The notes below the pieces were generated by a model. The model was not told the DNA's origin, ran no database searches, and saw nothing but the letters and a program-made list of their open reading frames with translations. From the NCBI GenBank assembly GCA_031417835.1, contig JANOWJ010000032.1:13263-77262 (forward strand): a stretch of DNA of 64,000 nt. The letters run 5' to 3'. The translations under genes were made by a program, and so were the position numbers. Positions 54,806-63,535 of the stretch are shown in pieces (position 1 is the stretch's first letter; each line of letters opens with the position of its first letter). The DNA comes from JADJLQ01 sp031417835 (GTDB lineage: Bacteria > Bacteroidota > Bacteroidia > Chitinophagales > Saprospiraceae).

Positions 54806-56809
54806 ATGCTGATCTTATGGAATAGATTGATCGTGATAGGTATGGTATGCCAGTCACCTTGGCTGATGGCCCAGGAGAGTTATGGAAGTCATAAAGATCT
54901 GAAGTTAGTTTATGATTCGCTTAAATTGACTTTGCTTACAGATGCGCAACAGCTAGACCTGCTCACAACTGCATCATCAAAGAGCTCTCAGGAAACGGAT
55001 AAAACATGGAAAGGGAGATTGGAGCATGCATTAGGTCATTATTATTTTAATCAAAAATCGTACGATCAAGCCATTCGTTCGTTTAGTAGTGCTCGGACTA
55101 TATTTACCAATCAGACTTCGCAGCAGGTGCATCCGGCCTTACTAGCTATGCTCGGCAAATGCCACTTTCAACGAGGCAACTATTTATTAGCTGGTCAGTC
55201 TTTTAACGATGCTCTCCGAGCTAATGGCAAATCCAATGATGCGATCCTTGAAGATGACATAAGAGACTATCTCCTTAGAATATATAATCTACAGCCAAGT
55301 ATCAATCTGGATGAAACTTTTTTTATCCAGTCTTATCAAATCAAACAGAAATTAGGGGATCGGAAGGGCATGCTTCGGGTAGCTCAACGATTGACAGAGT
55401 CTTATCAACAACATCAACAGTATGAAAAGAGTCTAGTATATGCTGATCAATCGATCCAATTGGCTCAAGAATTAAAATTGCCGGAAGAAGTCATACAATT
55501 TCAATTGGATAAGATCTGGCTCATGATGCTCATGAATAAACGGAGGGAAGCGTTCACATTTTTGACTAGCATAGACGATCAAGCAGTAGAGCCATCTAAT
55601 ATCCACCTGAGGAGTAAATTTGAAACCGCATGGGGTGATTATCATCTGGCGATGGGTCATGAAGACTCTGCAATGATCCATTATAAAAAAGCTATTCCAC
55701 CCCGAGTAGCTCCGCACATCGGACAGTATGTATATCGACATCAGTCAGAATCTTACAAAGCGATCGGGCAATATAAAAAAGCGCTGGAAGCAAAAGAACT
55801 TTATATCCGGGAGTTAAATGCAAGCCAATTATCCAATGCATTATCCGGCATTGCGATGATGGAGGAACAATCGGCCAAATTAAAACTCAGCGAAGAGATC
55901 AAATATCTTTCTGCACAGAATTTACTAAAAGATTCTCTCATTCGTCAAGAAAAACTCTTGGCAGACGCTCTGGCAGTTCGTAGTGAATCGCAGTATCAAC
56001 AACTCATAGCCCAAGAAGCACTCGGTGCGGTCACGCTGCGTGAAGTAGAACTGCAAAAACAAAAAATACAAGATGAAATCAGGCTTAGGACACTGTTTAT
56101 AGGGAGCAGTTTGGCTTTATTGTTGTTAGGCGCTGCAGTATTTACACTATACAAGAAGCAAAAATCCAAAAACAATATCATCAGTAAACAATCTTCAGAA
56201 AATGAAATGCTGATGAAAGAAATCCATCATCGGGTAAAAAACAATCTTCAGATCATATCCAGTCTGTTGGATATGCAGTCTATGTCTATAAAAGATGTAA
56301 AAGCATCCGAAGCCATCAAGGAAGGCAAAAACAGAGTGCAAAGCATGGCGCTCATCCATCAGAATCTGTATAAAGACGGGCATATCCGAAGCATTAAAAT
56401 CGATGACTACATCCATCATTTAGTGGTCAGTTTATTCGACTCCTATCAAATAGAGAAAAACAAAATCACTCTGTTGGAAGACATTGCACCTATCTATCTT
56501 GATGTCGATACGGTCGTGCCTTTGGGATTGATCGTCAATGAACTGATCAGTAATTCATTGAAATATGCTTTTATTCATCGGCATAGTGGATCTATAGCCA
56601 TCACCTTGAGAGAAAAAGATGACACTTTGTTTTTCCAGGTAAAAGATAATGGGGCAGGATTTCCACCGGATTGGTCACCAGAGGTCAACCTCTCATTCGG
56701 TTATCAACTTGTCAAAGCCTTTGCAAAAAAAATCAAAGCAAGATTAAACACGTATAACGAAGAGGGCGCCGTCGTACAGCTTACTATCTCAAAATATAAA
56801 ATGGCTTAA
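54806..56809 (+). CDS. TPR sensor histidine kinase, HisKA_2 class
   Basis: 667 residues. Signal peptide (to about 22), TPR-like helices to ~370, a coiled coil (IRQEKLLADALAVRSESQYQQ), one membrane helix near 430-450 (TLFIGSSLALLLLGAAVFTLY), and a HisKA_2 phosphotransfer domain with LMKEIHHRVKNNLQIISSLL (His474/475) followed by an ATPase domain (VPLGLIVNELISNSLKYA, VKDNGAGFP, SFGYQLVKAFAKKI). Five bases separate it from its response regulator. Differs from the kinase at 930-2939 in its phosphotransfer class although both have TPR sensors. Confidence 0.94.
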   Translation: MLILWNRLIVIGMVCQSPWLMAQESYGSHKDLKLVYDSLKLTLLTDAQQLDLLTTASSKSSQETDKTWKGRLEHALGHYYFNQKSYDQAIRSFSSARTIFTNQTSQQVHPALLAMLGKCHFQRGNYLLAGQSFNDALRANGKSNDAILEDDIRDYLLRIYNLQPSINLDETFFIQSYQIKQKLGDRKGMLRVAQRLTESYQQHQQYEKSLVYADQSIQLAQELKLPEEVIQFQLDKIWLMMLMNKRREAFTFLTSIDDQAVEPSNIHLRSKFETAWGDYHLAMGHEDSAMIHYKKAIPPRVAPHIGQYVYRHQSESYKAIGQYKKALEAKELYIRELNASQLSNALSGIAMMEEQSAKLKLSEEIKYLSAQNLLKDSLIRQEKLLADALAVRSESQYQQLIAQEALGAVTLREVELQKQKIQDEIRLRTLFIGSSLALLLLGAAVFTLYKKQKSKNNIISKQSSENEMLMKEIHHRVKNNLQIISSLLDMQSMSIKDVKASEAIKEGKNRVQSMALIHQNLYKDGHIRSIKIDDYIHHLVVSLFDSYQIEKNKITLLEDIAPIYLDVDTVVPLGLIVNELISNSLKYAFIHRHSGSIAITLREKDDTLFFQVKDNGAGFPPDWSPEVNLSFGYQLVKAFAKKIKARLNTYNEEGAVVQLTISKYKMA

Positions 56810-56814
56810 GTCGT

Positions 56815-57456
56815 ATGCAATCTACTACTATCACCAGCGAATTAAAGATACTCATCGTGGAAGATGAGCCGCTCATCGCAGAGCATATATCGATCTATCT
56901 GAATAATGCTGACTTCACTGTGTCTGGTATCGCGCATGATGATGAAGAGGCGCGACACCAATTGCGCACGCACACTCCCGATGCGGTCATCCTTGATATC
57001 AATCTGGATGGAGAGACAGACGGCATTCAATTAGCAGATTTTATCAATAAGCAATATCAGATTCCATTTTTGTTTCTGACTTCTTATGCAGACCGGGATA
57101 CTCTGGAACGAGCTAAAAAAGTGGAGCCCTGGGGTTATATTGTAAAACCATTTAATGAAAAAACGCTGCAGGCTTCATTGGAAATTGCAATATCCAATTT
57201 TGCACAACGATCTAATCATCTGGTACCACATCTACAAGCGGACAAGATCAATCGTCATCTATTGACTCCGATTACCCCCAGAGAATATGATGTATTAGAA
57301 TTGATCTATGCCGGACACACCAATCAACAAATAGCTGATAAACTATTTGTAAGCACTAATACCATCAAAAGGCATATCAATAATGCATATTTGAGTCTGA
57401 ATGCCACCTCTCGTGGTACGGCAATCGCCCGGTTGAGAGCATTGATGTTGAAGTAG
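56815..57456 (+). CDS. LuxR/NarL-type response regulator
   Basis: 213 residues. Receiver with EDEP acidic pair and Asp61 (AVILDINLDGETDGIQLADF), a linker, and a C-terminal LuxR helix-turn-helix (LTPREYDVLELIYAGHTNQQIADKL, TIKRHINNAYLSL). The GETDGIQLA receiver type is typical of partners of HisKA_2 kinases. Translated with the upstream TPR kinase. Confidence 0.95.
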   Translation: MQSTTITSELKILIVEDEPLIAEHISIYLNNADFTVSGIAHDDEEARHQLRTHTPDAVILDINLDGETDGIQLADFINKQYQIPFLFLTSYADRDTLERAKKVEPWGYIVKPFNEKTLQASLEIAISNFAQRSNHLVPHLQADKINRHLLTPITPREYDVLELIYAGHTNQQIADKLFVSTNTIKRHINNAYLSLNATSRGTAIARLRALMLK

Positions 57457-57484
57457 AATGTATTCCTTCTAGCAAACAAAATAT

Positions 57485-58231
57485 TTAGAATCCAATTGAA
57501 TTGCCCCCATCGACACACAACACCGTACCAGTCACAAACCCGGCATCATCAGATGCGAAATAGGCTGCTGCAGCTCCAATGTCTGAGGTTTGGCCCATGC
57601 GGCCCATGGGGGTGCGGGCAAATACTTTTGCTTTTCTGGCCGGATCATCATTGAGCGCTTTTGCAGTCATAGCAGTCTCAATAAATCCAGGCGCAATACA
57701 ATTAATACGAATTCCCCGACCTGACAATTCGGAAGCCATAGCTCTGGTAAATCCCTCAATAGCAGTCTTGGATGAGGAATAGGCGATCACTCTGGGTAGG
57801 CCATATTGAGCAGCCATCGAGCTGATGTTGATGATAGATCCACTTTCTCGCAGGAGCATATCTTTCACGACCTCTCGAGTGATCGCAAAAACTGAACAAA
57901 GATTGGTAGTGAGTACTTTTTGAAAATCTTCGTCGGTAACCTCAATAAAGTCTTTCTTCATATTGATGCCGGCATTATTGACGAGCACATCTATCTTGCC
58001 AAATTCTTTGACTAACCCCTCAATAAATCCGGGGATAGACGCGAGATCGGCAAGATCACAGGACCTACCAAAAGCGCCTGCACCTAATTCGATTTCTGCT
58101 GATCGGAGTTTATCCTGATCCCGGCCAACAACTATAGTTTTGAACCCTTGAGCGATAAATTTTTTAGCGATGCCTAGACCAATTCCAGATCCACCACCTG
58201 TGATGATCGCCACTTTTGCTGTTTCACTCAT
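57485..58231 (-). CDS. FabG-like short-chain dehydrogenase/reductase
   Basis: 248 residues, classical SDR: ITGGGSGIGLGIA cofactor loop, VVGRDQDKL at beta-2 (Arg suggests NADP), NNAGIN, ISSMAAQYG with catalytic Ser, YSSSKTAIEGF with Tyr and Lys, GFIETAMT, and VDGGNSIGF at the end. It could be a 3-oxoacyl-ACP reductase or sugar/sugar-acid dehydrogenase; lacking fab neighbours, the latter is just as likely. Convergent with the response regulator. Confidence 0.93.
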   Translation of the reverse strand: MSETAKVAIITGGGSGIGLGIAKKFIAQGFKTIVVGRDQDKLRSAEIELGAGAFGRSCDLADLASIPGFIEGLVKEFGKIDVLVNNAGINMKKDFIEVTDEDFQKVLTTNLCSVFAITREVVKDMLLRESGSIINISSMAAQYGLPRVIAYSSSKTAIEGFTRAMASELSGRGIRINCIAPGFIETAMTAKALNDDPARKAKVFARTPMGRMGQTSDIGAAAAYFASDDAGFVTGTVLCVDGGNSIGF

Positions 58232-58362
58232 AGTTCTTTGATATTCTGATTAGTTTAAGGGGGCAATATATGAATACTTTGGAAGACTGAATTTAGACGA
58301 TCTTGGCGGTTGAAGTCCGAGGAAATTTCCACCTTTTTTAGGCTTGACCTTGCCTCCTACAG

Positions 58363-58386
58363 CTACCCTTCGGGGTGAGTTATTTT
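58363..58386. other. UUCG-type hairpin with T-run before the esterase gene
   Basis: ACCC-TTCG-GGGT (58365-58376) makes a short stable tetraloop hairpin, followed by TTATTTTTT. It has terminator shape but no gene ends before it on the plus strand, so it may be a leader element of the esterase gene. Confidence 0.3.
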
Positions 58387-58425
58387 TTGAAACGTTTTAT
58401 TAATTTTGTTCTGCAAATTCCAATT

Positions 58426-59613
58426 ATGATATCTAGACCATTTCTCTTGTTAATGTTAGTACTCACATCATTGCAGACGGCCTTTCTGCAGAGTAGAGTA
58501 GATTTTAAGTTTATATTCGATGGGGTCAATCGAGAATTTATTATTTCTAAACCTTCCGGGCCGGTACCTGCAGGAGGCTATCCTATAGTGATGATGCTCC
58601 ACGGTACTACAGGCGATGGGGAGAGATTTTACCTATCGTCAGGATGGAAAGAATTGGGTGAATCGGGAAAATTTATCTCTGTATTTCCCAGTTCCTTAGC
58701 GTATTGTTATGTCGGTGATTTGGGATTTAATGTTACCAATACAAAATGGAATAATGGCGATCTGCAATCTAACAAATGCAGGAATCAGGTGCAGGATTTT
58801 AAAGACGATGTAAAATTTTTGAGAAAAGTGCTCGACACATTAAAGAAAACAAATACGATAAATAGTCAAAAAGTCTTTGCTGCTGGATTTTCAAATGGAT
58901 CAGTCATGGTCAATAAACTGGCTATTGAAATGAGTGAAGTATTTGCAGCTGTAGCCAGCAATGCCGGTTTATTGCACCCTCTAGATTCTACAGCTCCGAT
59001 ACGGTATCTTCCGATGTGGCAAACTATAGGCATAGCCGATGAAAACCTAACTGCAAATAATGGAGGGCTACCCTTGCCATTCAACGATTCATTAAATCCA
59101 ATCGCTCTAAAATTTTCAGCTGCACAGCGAGGGGCTCAAAACCTAAAGGATAGTTTTACATTAATCAAATCTACTTATCTATATACCTACAATTTCAACA
59201 AACCTAAATCAACAAATCAAAAAAATAATTTTTTGGTTAGTTTTATTAAGGACCTAACCCATGCATTTCCCAATGGGGTGAATCATCCGGTCTCAGCTCC
59301 TGCATTGTATTGGGATTTTTTCAAACAAGCTACTCGAAATACGACTGCTCAGCAAAGCCTTAAGATCTCAAAGCATCTGCATGTATATCCTGTACCGGCT
59401 ACGGACCAAGTCTGGCTTCGACTTCCACTAACCCTGTATGGCAGAGAGGTGAATGTAGACTTGATCAATGTGATAGGACAACGGGTCAGTGCAAGGGTGT
59501 TTCACAACAGTGATGAGTATTCTCTGTCTGTCGATGGTTTGAATTCAGGTATTTATCTGGCTCATATCTATTGTGCCGGATATGATGGAATGGCCAAAAT
59601 AGTGGTACGATAA
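58426..59613 (+). CDS. PHB depolymerase/LpqC-type esterase with T9SS sorting domain
   Basis: 395 residues from ATG 58426 (MISRPFLLLMLVLTSLQTAF), which starts a signal peptide; a GTG 17 codons earlier is also in frame but lies inside a hairpin. Alpha/beta hydrolase features: GGYPIVMMLHGTTGDGE (oxyanion), nucleophile Ser156 in AAGFSNGS, and His in THAFPNGVNHP. The last ~70 residues (LHVYPVPATDQVWLRL ... NVIGQRV ... LNSGIYLAHIY ... KIVVR) are a type A C-terminal sorting domain, so it is secreted by the type IX system. Likely a feruloyl/acetyl or polyester esterase. Confidence 0.92.
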   Translation: MISRPFLLLMLVLTSLQTAFLQSRVDFKFIFDGVNREFIISKPSGPVPAGGYPIVMMLHGTTGDGERFYLSSGWKELGESGKFISVFPSSLAYCYVGDLGFNVTNTKWNNGDLQSNKCRNQVQDFKDDVKFLRKVLDTLKKTNTINSQKVFAAGFSNGSVMVNKLAIEMSEVFAAVASNAGLLHPLDSTAPIRYLPMWQTIGIADENLTANNGGLPLPFNDSLNPIALKFSAAQRGAQNLKDSFTLIKSTYLYTYNFNKPKSTNQKNNFLVSFIKDLTHAFPNGVNHPVSAPALYWDFFKQATRNTTAQQSLKISKHLHVYPVPATDQVWLRLPLTLYGREVNVDLINVIGQRVSARVFHNSDEYSLSVDGLNSGIYLAHIYCAGYDGMAKIVVR

Positions 59614-59706
59614 TGGTATAAGTGTTGTTTCATTGAGGTTTAAAACCTATTTTTTGGCCTCAGTTCTTTAAAAACCGACCCAAACCATTATTGCGATCGA
59701 ATACAT

Positions 59707-59714
59707 TACCTTTG
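59707..59714 (+). promoter_or_regulatory. Possible -7 box (TACCTTTG) of the glycosyltransferase operon
   Basis: Matches TAnnTTTG, 31 bases before the glycosyltransferase ATG. Confidence 0.35.
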
Positions 59715-59745
59715 AAATTTGTAACAAAGTGAGTGAATAGGGTAT

Positions 59746-60468
59746 ATGTTTGAAATCACCATTCCGGTATTGAATGAAGAACAAAATTTAGAAATCAATG
59801 TTCTGAAAATTTATAATTACATTCTGAAGGAACTACCTGAATACAAGAAATGGAAGATTGTGATCGCTGATAATGGATCCACAGATCAAACTCAGGCTAT
59901 AGGGAATAAAATGCAAAAGGAAATCGCTCACATAAAGTATATCCGAGTGAATCAGAAAGGCGTAGGTCTAGCGCTACAAACATCCTGGGCTCAATCCAAT
60001 GCAGAGATCGTAGGCTATATGGATTTGGATTTAGCGACTCATTTAAAACATATTGGCCAGGCGATCAAGACCATCGAATCTGGATATGCAATAGTATATG
60101 CCACAAGATTACATTCTAAATCAAAAGTCCAAGGCCGCTCCATCTCAAGGGCAATCATTTCGCGGTCATTTAATTTTATAGTCAGGGCCTTTTTGGGAGT
60201 TCGGTTTTCTGACGGGATGTGTGGATTTAAATTTATGAAAAAAGAAGTTTTTTATAAACTCCAGGCGGCGGGGCCTAACAGTAAAGGATGGTTTTTTTGT
60301 ACAGAATTGCTTGTATTGGCTGAATGGTTAAAATTGAAATTATTTGAATTACCTGTAGAGTGGACTGATTCAAAAGATAGCCATGTCAGGCTGGTGCCAC
60401 TGACTTTAGAATACCTTAAATCAATAATCCACTTAAAACATTATAGACCAAACCATGTCAAAAAATAA
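59746..60468 (+). CDS. Family 2 glycosyltransferase, dolichol/polyprenyl-phosphate-sugar synthase-like
   Basis: 240 residues. GT-A fold: ITIPVLNEEQNLE, VIADNGSTDQT, VNQKGVGLALQTSWAQSNA and the metal site YMDLDLATHLKHI (DxD), then GMCGFKFMKKEVF and FFCTELLVLAEW. The DGMCGFKF block is that of dolichyl-phosphate beta-glucosyltransferase-like enzymes, which put a sugar on a polyprenyl phosphate at the inner membrane. It has no C-terminal membrane helices. 54 bp before the FAD enzyme gene, likely one operon. Confidence 0.92.
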   Translation: MFEITIPVLNEEQNLEINVLKIYNYILKELPEYKKWKIVIADNGSTDQTQAIGNKMQKEIAHIKYIRVNQKGVGLALQTSWAQSNAEIVGYMDLDLATHLKHIGQAIKTIESGYAIVYATRLHSKSKVQGRSISRAIISRSFNFIVRAFLGVRFSDGMCGFKFMKKEVFYKLQAAGPNSKGWFFCTELLVLAEWLKLKLFELPVEWTDSKDSHVRLVPLTLEYLKSIIHLKHYRPNHVKK

Positions 60469-60522
60469 TTTTGATCAATTCTTTGCATCATTGCCAGACA
60501 AGAATGATTTATCTTGGATCCG

Positions 60523-61662
60523 ATGCAGGAAGTAGATTATATTGTTATAGGGGGAGGATTATTTGGGGTCTATGCCGCACTATACTTGGCAAATCAAAAG
60601 TTTAAAGTATGCTTGATTGAAAAAGAAAAAAGTCTGCTGAGTAAGGCATCATTGATCAATCAGGCTAGATTGCACAGCGGCTACCATTATCCGAGAAGTA
60701 TCGCGACGGCCCAAATGGCCTTTGAATATAAAGATCGTTTTATTCAGGATCACAAGGCATTTATCCATACACAGTTTGAGAATTACTATGCTATCAATAA
60801 AACAAACTCATTTACGAGTAGCCAACAATTTGAGCAATTCTGCCATTTTATTGACATACCATTGGAGAAAGTTGAAAAACATGCTTTATTCAATTTTGAC
60901 CAATTAGAGGCATTATACTTAACGCAGGAGTATTCCTTTGACCTGATCCCAATGGCCGAGTACTATAAAAATAAACTGCAGGCACATCAAAATATAACTA
61001 CGTTACTTCTTTCAAAAGTAGATTCAGCGGTCATCTTCGATGACTATTGGAAGGTAGATATCACCAGTCAAGTCGATTCCAAAACAAGGTCATTGGTGGC
61101 CAGGGCGATCATCAATGCTACATATGCCGGCACGAATAGTATCCATGCCCTATTCGGTATACCGGCTATGGAATTAGTATATGAAATTTCAGAGATCGCA
61201 TTAGTTGAATGTAAAGAAATACTTAAGACTGGCCTCACAGTCATGGATGGACCATTTGCGTCCTATATGCCCTATGGGTTTACTGGATTAACTGCTTTGT
61301 CTTCAGTACCCTATACACACCATAAAGTATCGTATGATGTGCTGCCAACATTTGACTGCCAAACTTTAAATAAGTCTTGTACACCTGATTTTATCGCCCC
61401 TTGTACTCAATGCGATGCCCGACCAGCGTCCAATGAAAAGAAAATGATCCTTCAAATGAGCACCTATCTAAACAAGCAAATAACGATGCAGCATATTCGA
61501 TCTTTATATACGATCAAGACAAAGCTAAAATCCAGTTATATCGATGATAGCCGACTGACTAAAATCTCCAAAATGCAGGATAGCCCTGCTTTTTATTGCT
61601 TATTTTCAGGCAAACTAAACTCCATTTACGAAATTGAAAAACTTTTACCCCGTACATTTTAG
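60523..61662 (+). CDS. FAD-dependent oxidoreductase (DAO family)
   Basis: 379 residues from ATG 60523 (MQEVDYIVIGGGLFGVYAALYL); a TTG three codons earlier is in frame but the ATG fits the dinucleotide fold better. GGGLFG is the FAD-binding loop, followed by LIEKEKSLLSKASLINQARLHSGYHYPRS, a DAO-type substrate region, and INATYAGTN. Related genes occur in surface-glycan loci, where their reaction is unknown. Pairing with the glycosyltransferase suggests a glycan-related role. Confidence 0.88.
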   Translation: MQEVDYIVIGGGLFGVYAALYLANQKFKVCLIEKEKSLLSKASLINQARLHSGYHYPRSIATAQMAFEYKDRFIQDHKAFIHTQFENYYAINKTNSFTSSQQFEQFCHFIDIPLEKVEKHALFNFDQLEALYLTQEYSFDLIPMAEYYKNKLQAHQNITTLLLSKVDSAVIFDDYWKVDITSQVDSKTRSLVARAIINATYAGTNSIHALFGIPAMELVYEISEIALVECKEILKTGLTVMDGPFASYMPYGFTGLTALSSVPYTHHKVSYDVLPTFDCQTLNKSCTPDFIAPCTQCDARPASNEKKMILQMSTYLNKQITMQHIRSLYTIKTKLKSSYIDDSRLTKISKMQDSPAFYCLFSGKLNSIYEIEKLLPRTF

Positions 61663-61724
61663 TTTCCGGTCGATAGATTCAGTTTTGGACAACAAAGTGG
61701 ATATTTACCAAAATGTGGGGCGAC

Positions 61725-62381
61725 TTATTTACGCAACTGGTAATGAATATATTTTACAAATCTAATACCAGCTACGGACCACAGTTTGTTGATTTTTTTC
61801 CACTTTACTTTTTTCATTAAGGCATCATATTCAAGCTCTGTTCTTACGAAATCCCCTCGGTCCAATTTTACATAAAAATTATTAACAGCTTGACGCTCTA
61901 TAATCAATACATCTTGAGTGTTGACAAACATGACCGTAGATGCGGCGAATACGGTATTCAGGGTCTGGATAACGGCATCGTCGTTTAAATGATGCATGAT
62001 TCCAAAAAGATTGACTGTAGTGATGTTGTGTTCCTCCAACAAGCCAATTAATTGCTGTTGGATAGATTTATTTTCAGTCAGCTGATTTAAATCTATAGTT
62101 ACAAATTTCGAAGTAATCTGCTTTGACCTGGCACGACTTTCGGCTCGCTTGAGGTATTGCTCTGAGGTATCTATCCCGAGATAGAAATCTGGCTTTGTGG
62201 AGTCTTCTAAAAATCTAAGAATATCGGATGGACCACATCCAAGGTCAGCGATTCTTTCATGGGGTTGAAAATAATTACCGTATCGCGCCCATTCTTTCAT
62301 AGGCATACCCAATAAGAGAATTTGCCTTAGATAGTGATAGAACGCCGGTACTGCTAGTATTTTCTTGAATGAGTTGAACAC
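61725..62381 (-). CDS. Class I SAM-dependent methyltransferase
   Basis: 218 residues. Motif I IADLGCGPSDIL, YLGIDTSEQYLKRAESRA (motif II), FVTIDLNQL, and NLFGIMHHLNDDAVIQ (post-II, typical of small-molecule methyltransferases). The N-terminus FYHYLRQILLLGMPMKEWARYG resembles methyltransferases of glycan or natural-product loci. Convergent with the FAD oxidoreductase (62-bp gap) and perhaps part of the same glycan set. Substrate unknown. Confidence 0.92.
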   Translation of the reverse strand: MFNSFKKILAVPAFYHYLRQILLLGMPMKEWARYGNYFQPHERIADLGCGPSDILRFLEDSTKPDFYLGIDTSEQYLKRAESRARSKQITSKFVTIDLNQLTENKSIQQQLIGLLEEHNITTVNLFGIMHHLNDDAVIQTLNTVFAASTVMFVNTQDVLIIERQAVNNFYVKLDRGDFVRTELEYDALMKKVKWKKINKLWSVAGIRFVKYIHYQLRK

Positions 62382-62562
62382 TTAAAAATGATGAACAAAG
62401 AAAGAATATTTCGATAAACTTAGGTAAAACTAATTAAACCTAATATCAGTTTCCTTCAAAGTTGAAGCAGTATGACCTTGACAATCAATTAGATCGTGAT
62501 TTAACCCAGAAAATCGAAGATTGCGTTGTAGCAAGCCCGTAGAGAAATAGCCGTGGACGGAA

Positions 62563-63171
62563 TTATTTCGTTTTAGGGGCTGCGAGTAAATTTTTACCAA
62601 TGGCCTGAACTAAAGCGGTTCTATCATAGTAGGTTACATAACGATCTATTTTTTTATCGCTATTAAAATGAGTGACATAATTCATTCGTATTGCAAGTGG
62701 CTTTCCTTTAATCACCGTTTTATTTGAAAAATAGCAGAAGTCATAAATTCCCGTAGCCGCACCGCCTTTTGGTTGTTCAGTCACATTGATAGGAAAGTGA
62801 TTAAATTCTGACATTGACATCGATTCGATTCCCGTATTTGCTTTTAAAGCTTTCCACCATGCTAGGACTGCAGGTTTGCCGACAAGTTTGGTGCGGGTAT
62901 CGACATCACCATCAGGGAAACTAAACTCTACATCATCTGCCAACATCTCGCCCCAGGCATCAAATTCGAAATTACCAACATGATTTATTGCTTTTTCGCT
63001 CAACGAGGAATACTCTTCAGGGGCTATACTGAATCGTGGATTGGTGATAGCGGCAGGTGCACCTGCTGGGGTAACCATAGTGTCTTTGGCAGGTGCAGCT
63101 TCCTTGCAGCTTGAAATACATAATGCAATAAAAGCTATTCCTGCAGCTTGGAGTATATGTTTTGTTTTCAT
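62563..63171 (-). CDS. NTF2/SnoaL-like lipoprotein
   Basis: 202 residues. Signal with lipobox ISSCK, an Ala/Pro-rich linker, then a SnoaL-like domain: EYSSLSEKAINHVGNFEFDAWGEMLADDVEFSFPDG, KPAVLAWWKAL, and the strand pairs around YDFCYFSNKTVI and MNYVTHFNSDKKIDRYVTYYDRT. Similar exported proteins are common in Bacteroidota without known activity. Stands alone. Confidence 0.9.
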   Translation of the reverse strand: MKTKHILQAAGIAFIALCISSCKEAAPAKDTMVTPAGAPAAITNPRFSIAPEEYSSLSEKAINHVGNFEFDAWGEMLADDVEFSFPDGDVDTRTKLVGKPAVLAWWKALKANTGIESMSMSEFNHFPINVTEQPKGGAATGIYDFCYFSNKTVIKGKPLAIRMNYVTHFNSDKKIDRYVTYYDRTALVQAIGKNLLAAPKTK

Positions 63172-63535
63172 CGGTTTGTTGGGTTTAAAGAGTTAAATAT
63201 ACAAAAAATATGTGATTAATCTAATGTTGACTTTCATTTTCATAATCGCTTTTTTGTTCAAAAATATAAAATGGTTTTCTGGAGTTTAATTGGTATAAAG
63301 ATGAGCTAGTCAAAGAGTGAATTTGTATCGTTCATATATCTGAATTGTAAAAAACTTACCTCGATCGTATCATAACTACACCTCCAAAGTGTCATCACCT
63401 ATTATAATGACTGGCTTAAAAGACAAAACCAACTCCATAGCTACTTTTTAGGGGTCCGGTAGATGTTACCTCAGCTGAAATTTGAGCAATTGAACTTTGT
63501 ACTTGTTCCAATTAAAATCAGTTCCTATATAAATG
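63172..63535. other. 364-bp spacer, mostly AT-rich, with an outer-membrane-protein-like remnant
   Basis: 63172-63415 is AT-rich with nothing recognisable. The part next to the cyclase gene (63416-63535) holds a decayed coding fragment, listed separately. Confidence 0.5.
63416..63535 (-). pseudogene. Frameshifted C-terminal remnant, probably an outer membrane beta-barrel
   Basis: On the minus strand one frame reads IYIGTDFNWNKYKVQLLKFQ and a second frame then reads ISAEVTSTGPLKSSYGVGFV ending in Phe-stop at 63416-63418. Alternating strands and a terminal Phe are typical of outer membrane barrels. No start is present and the switch of frame marks it as broken. It begins immediately behind the cyclase stop codon. 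The family cannot be named. Confidence 0.35.
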
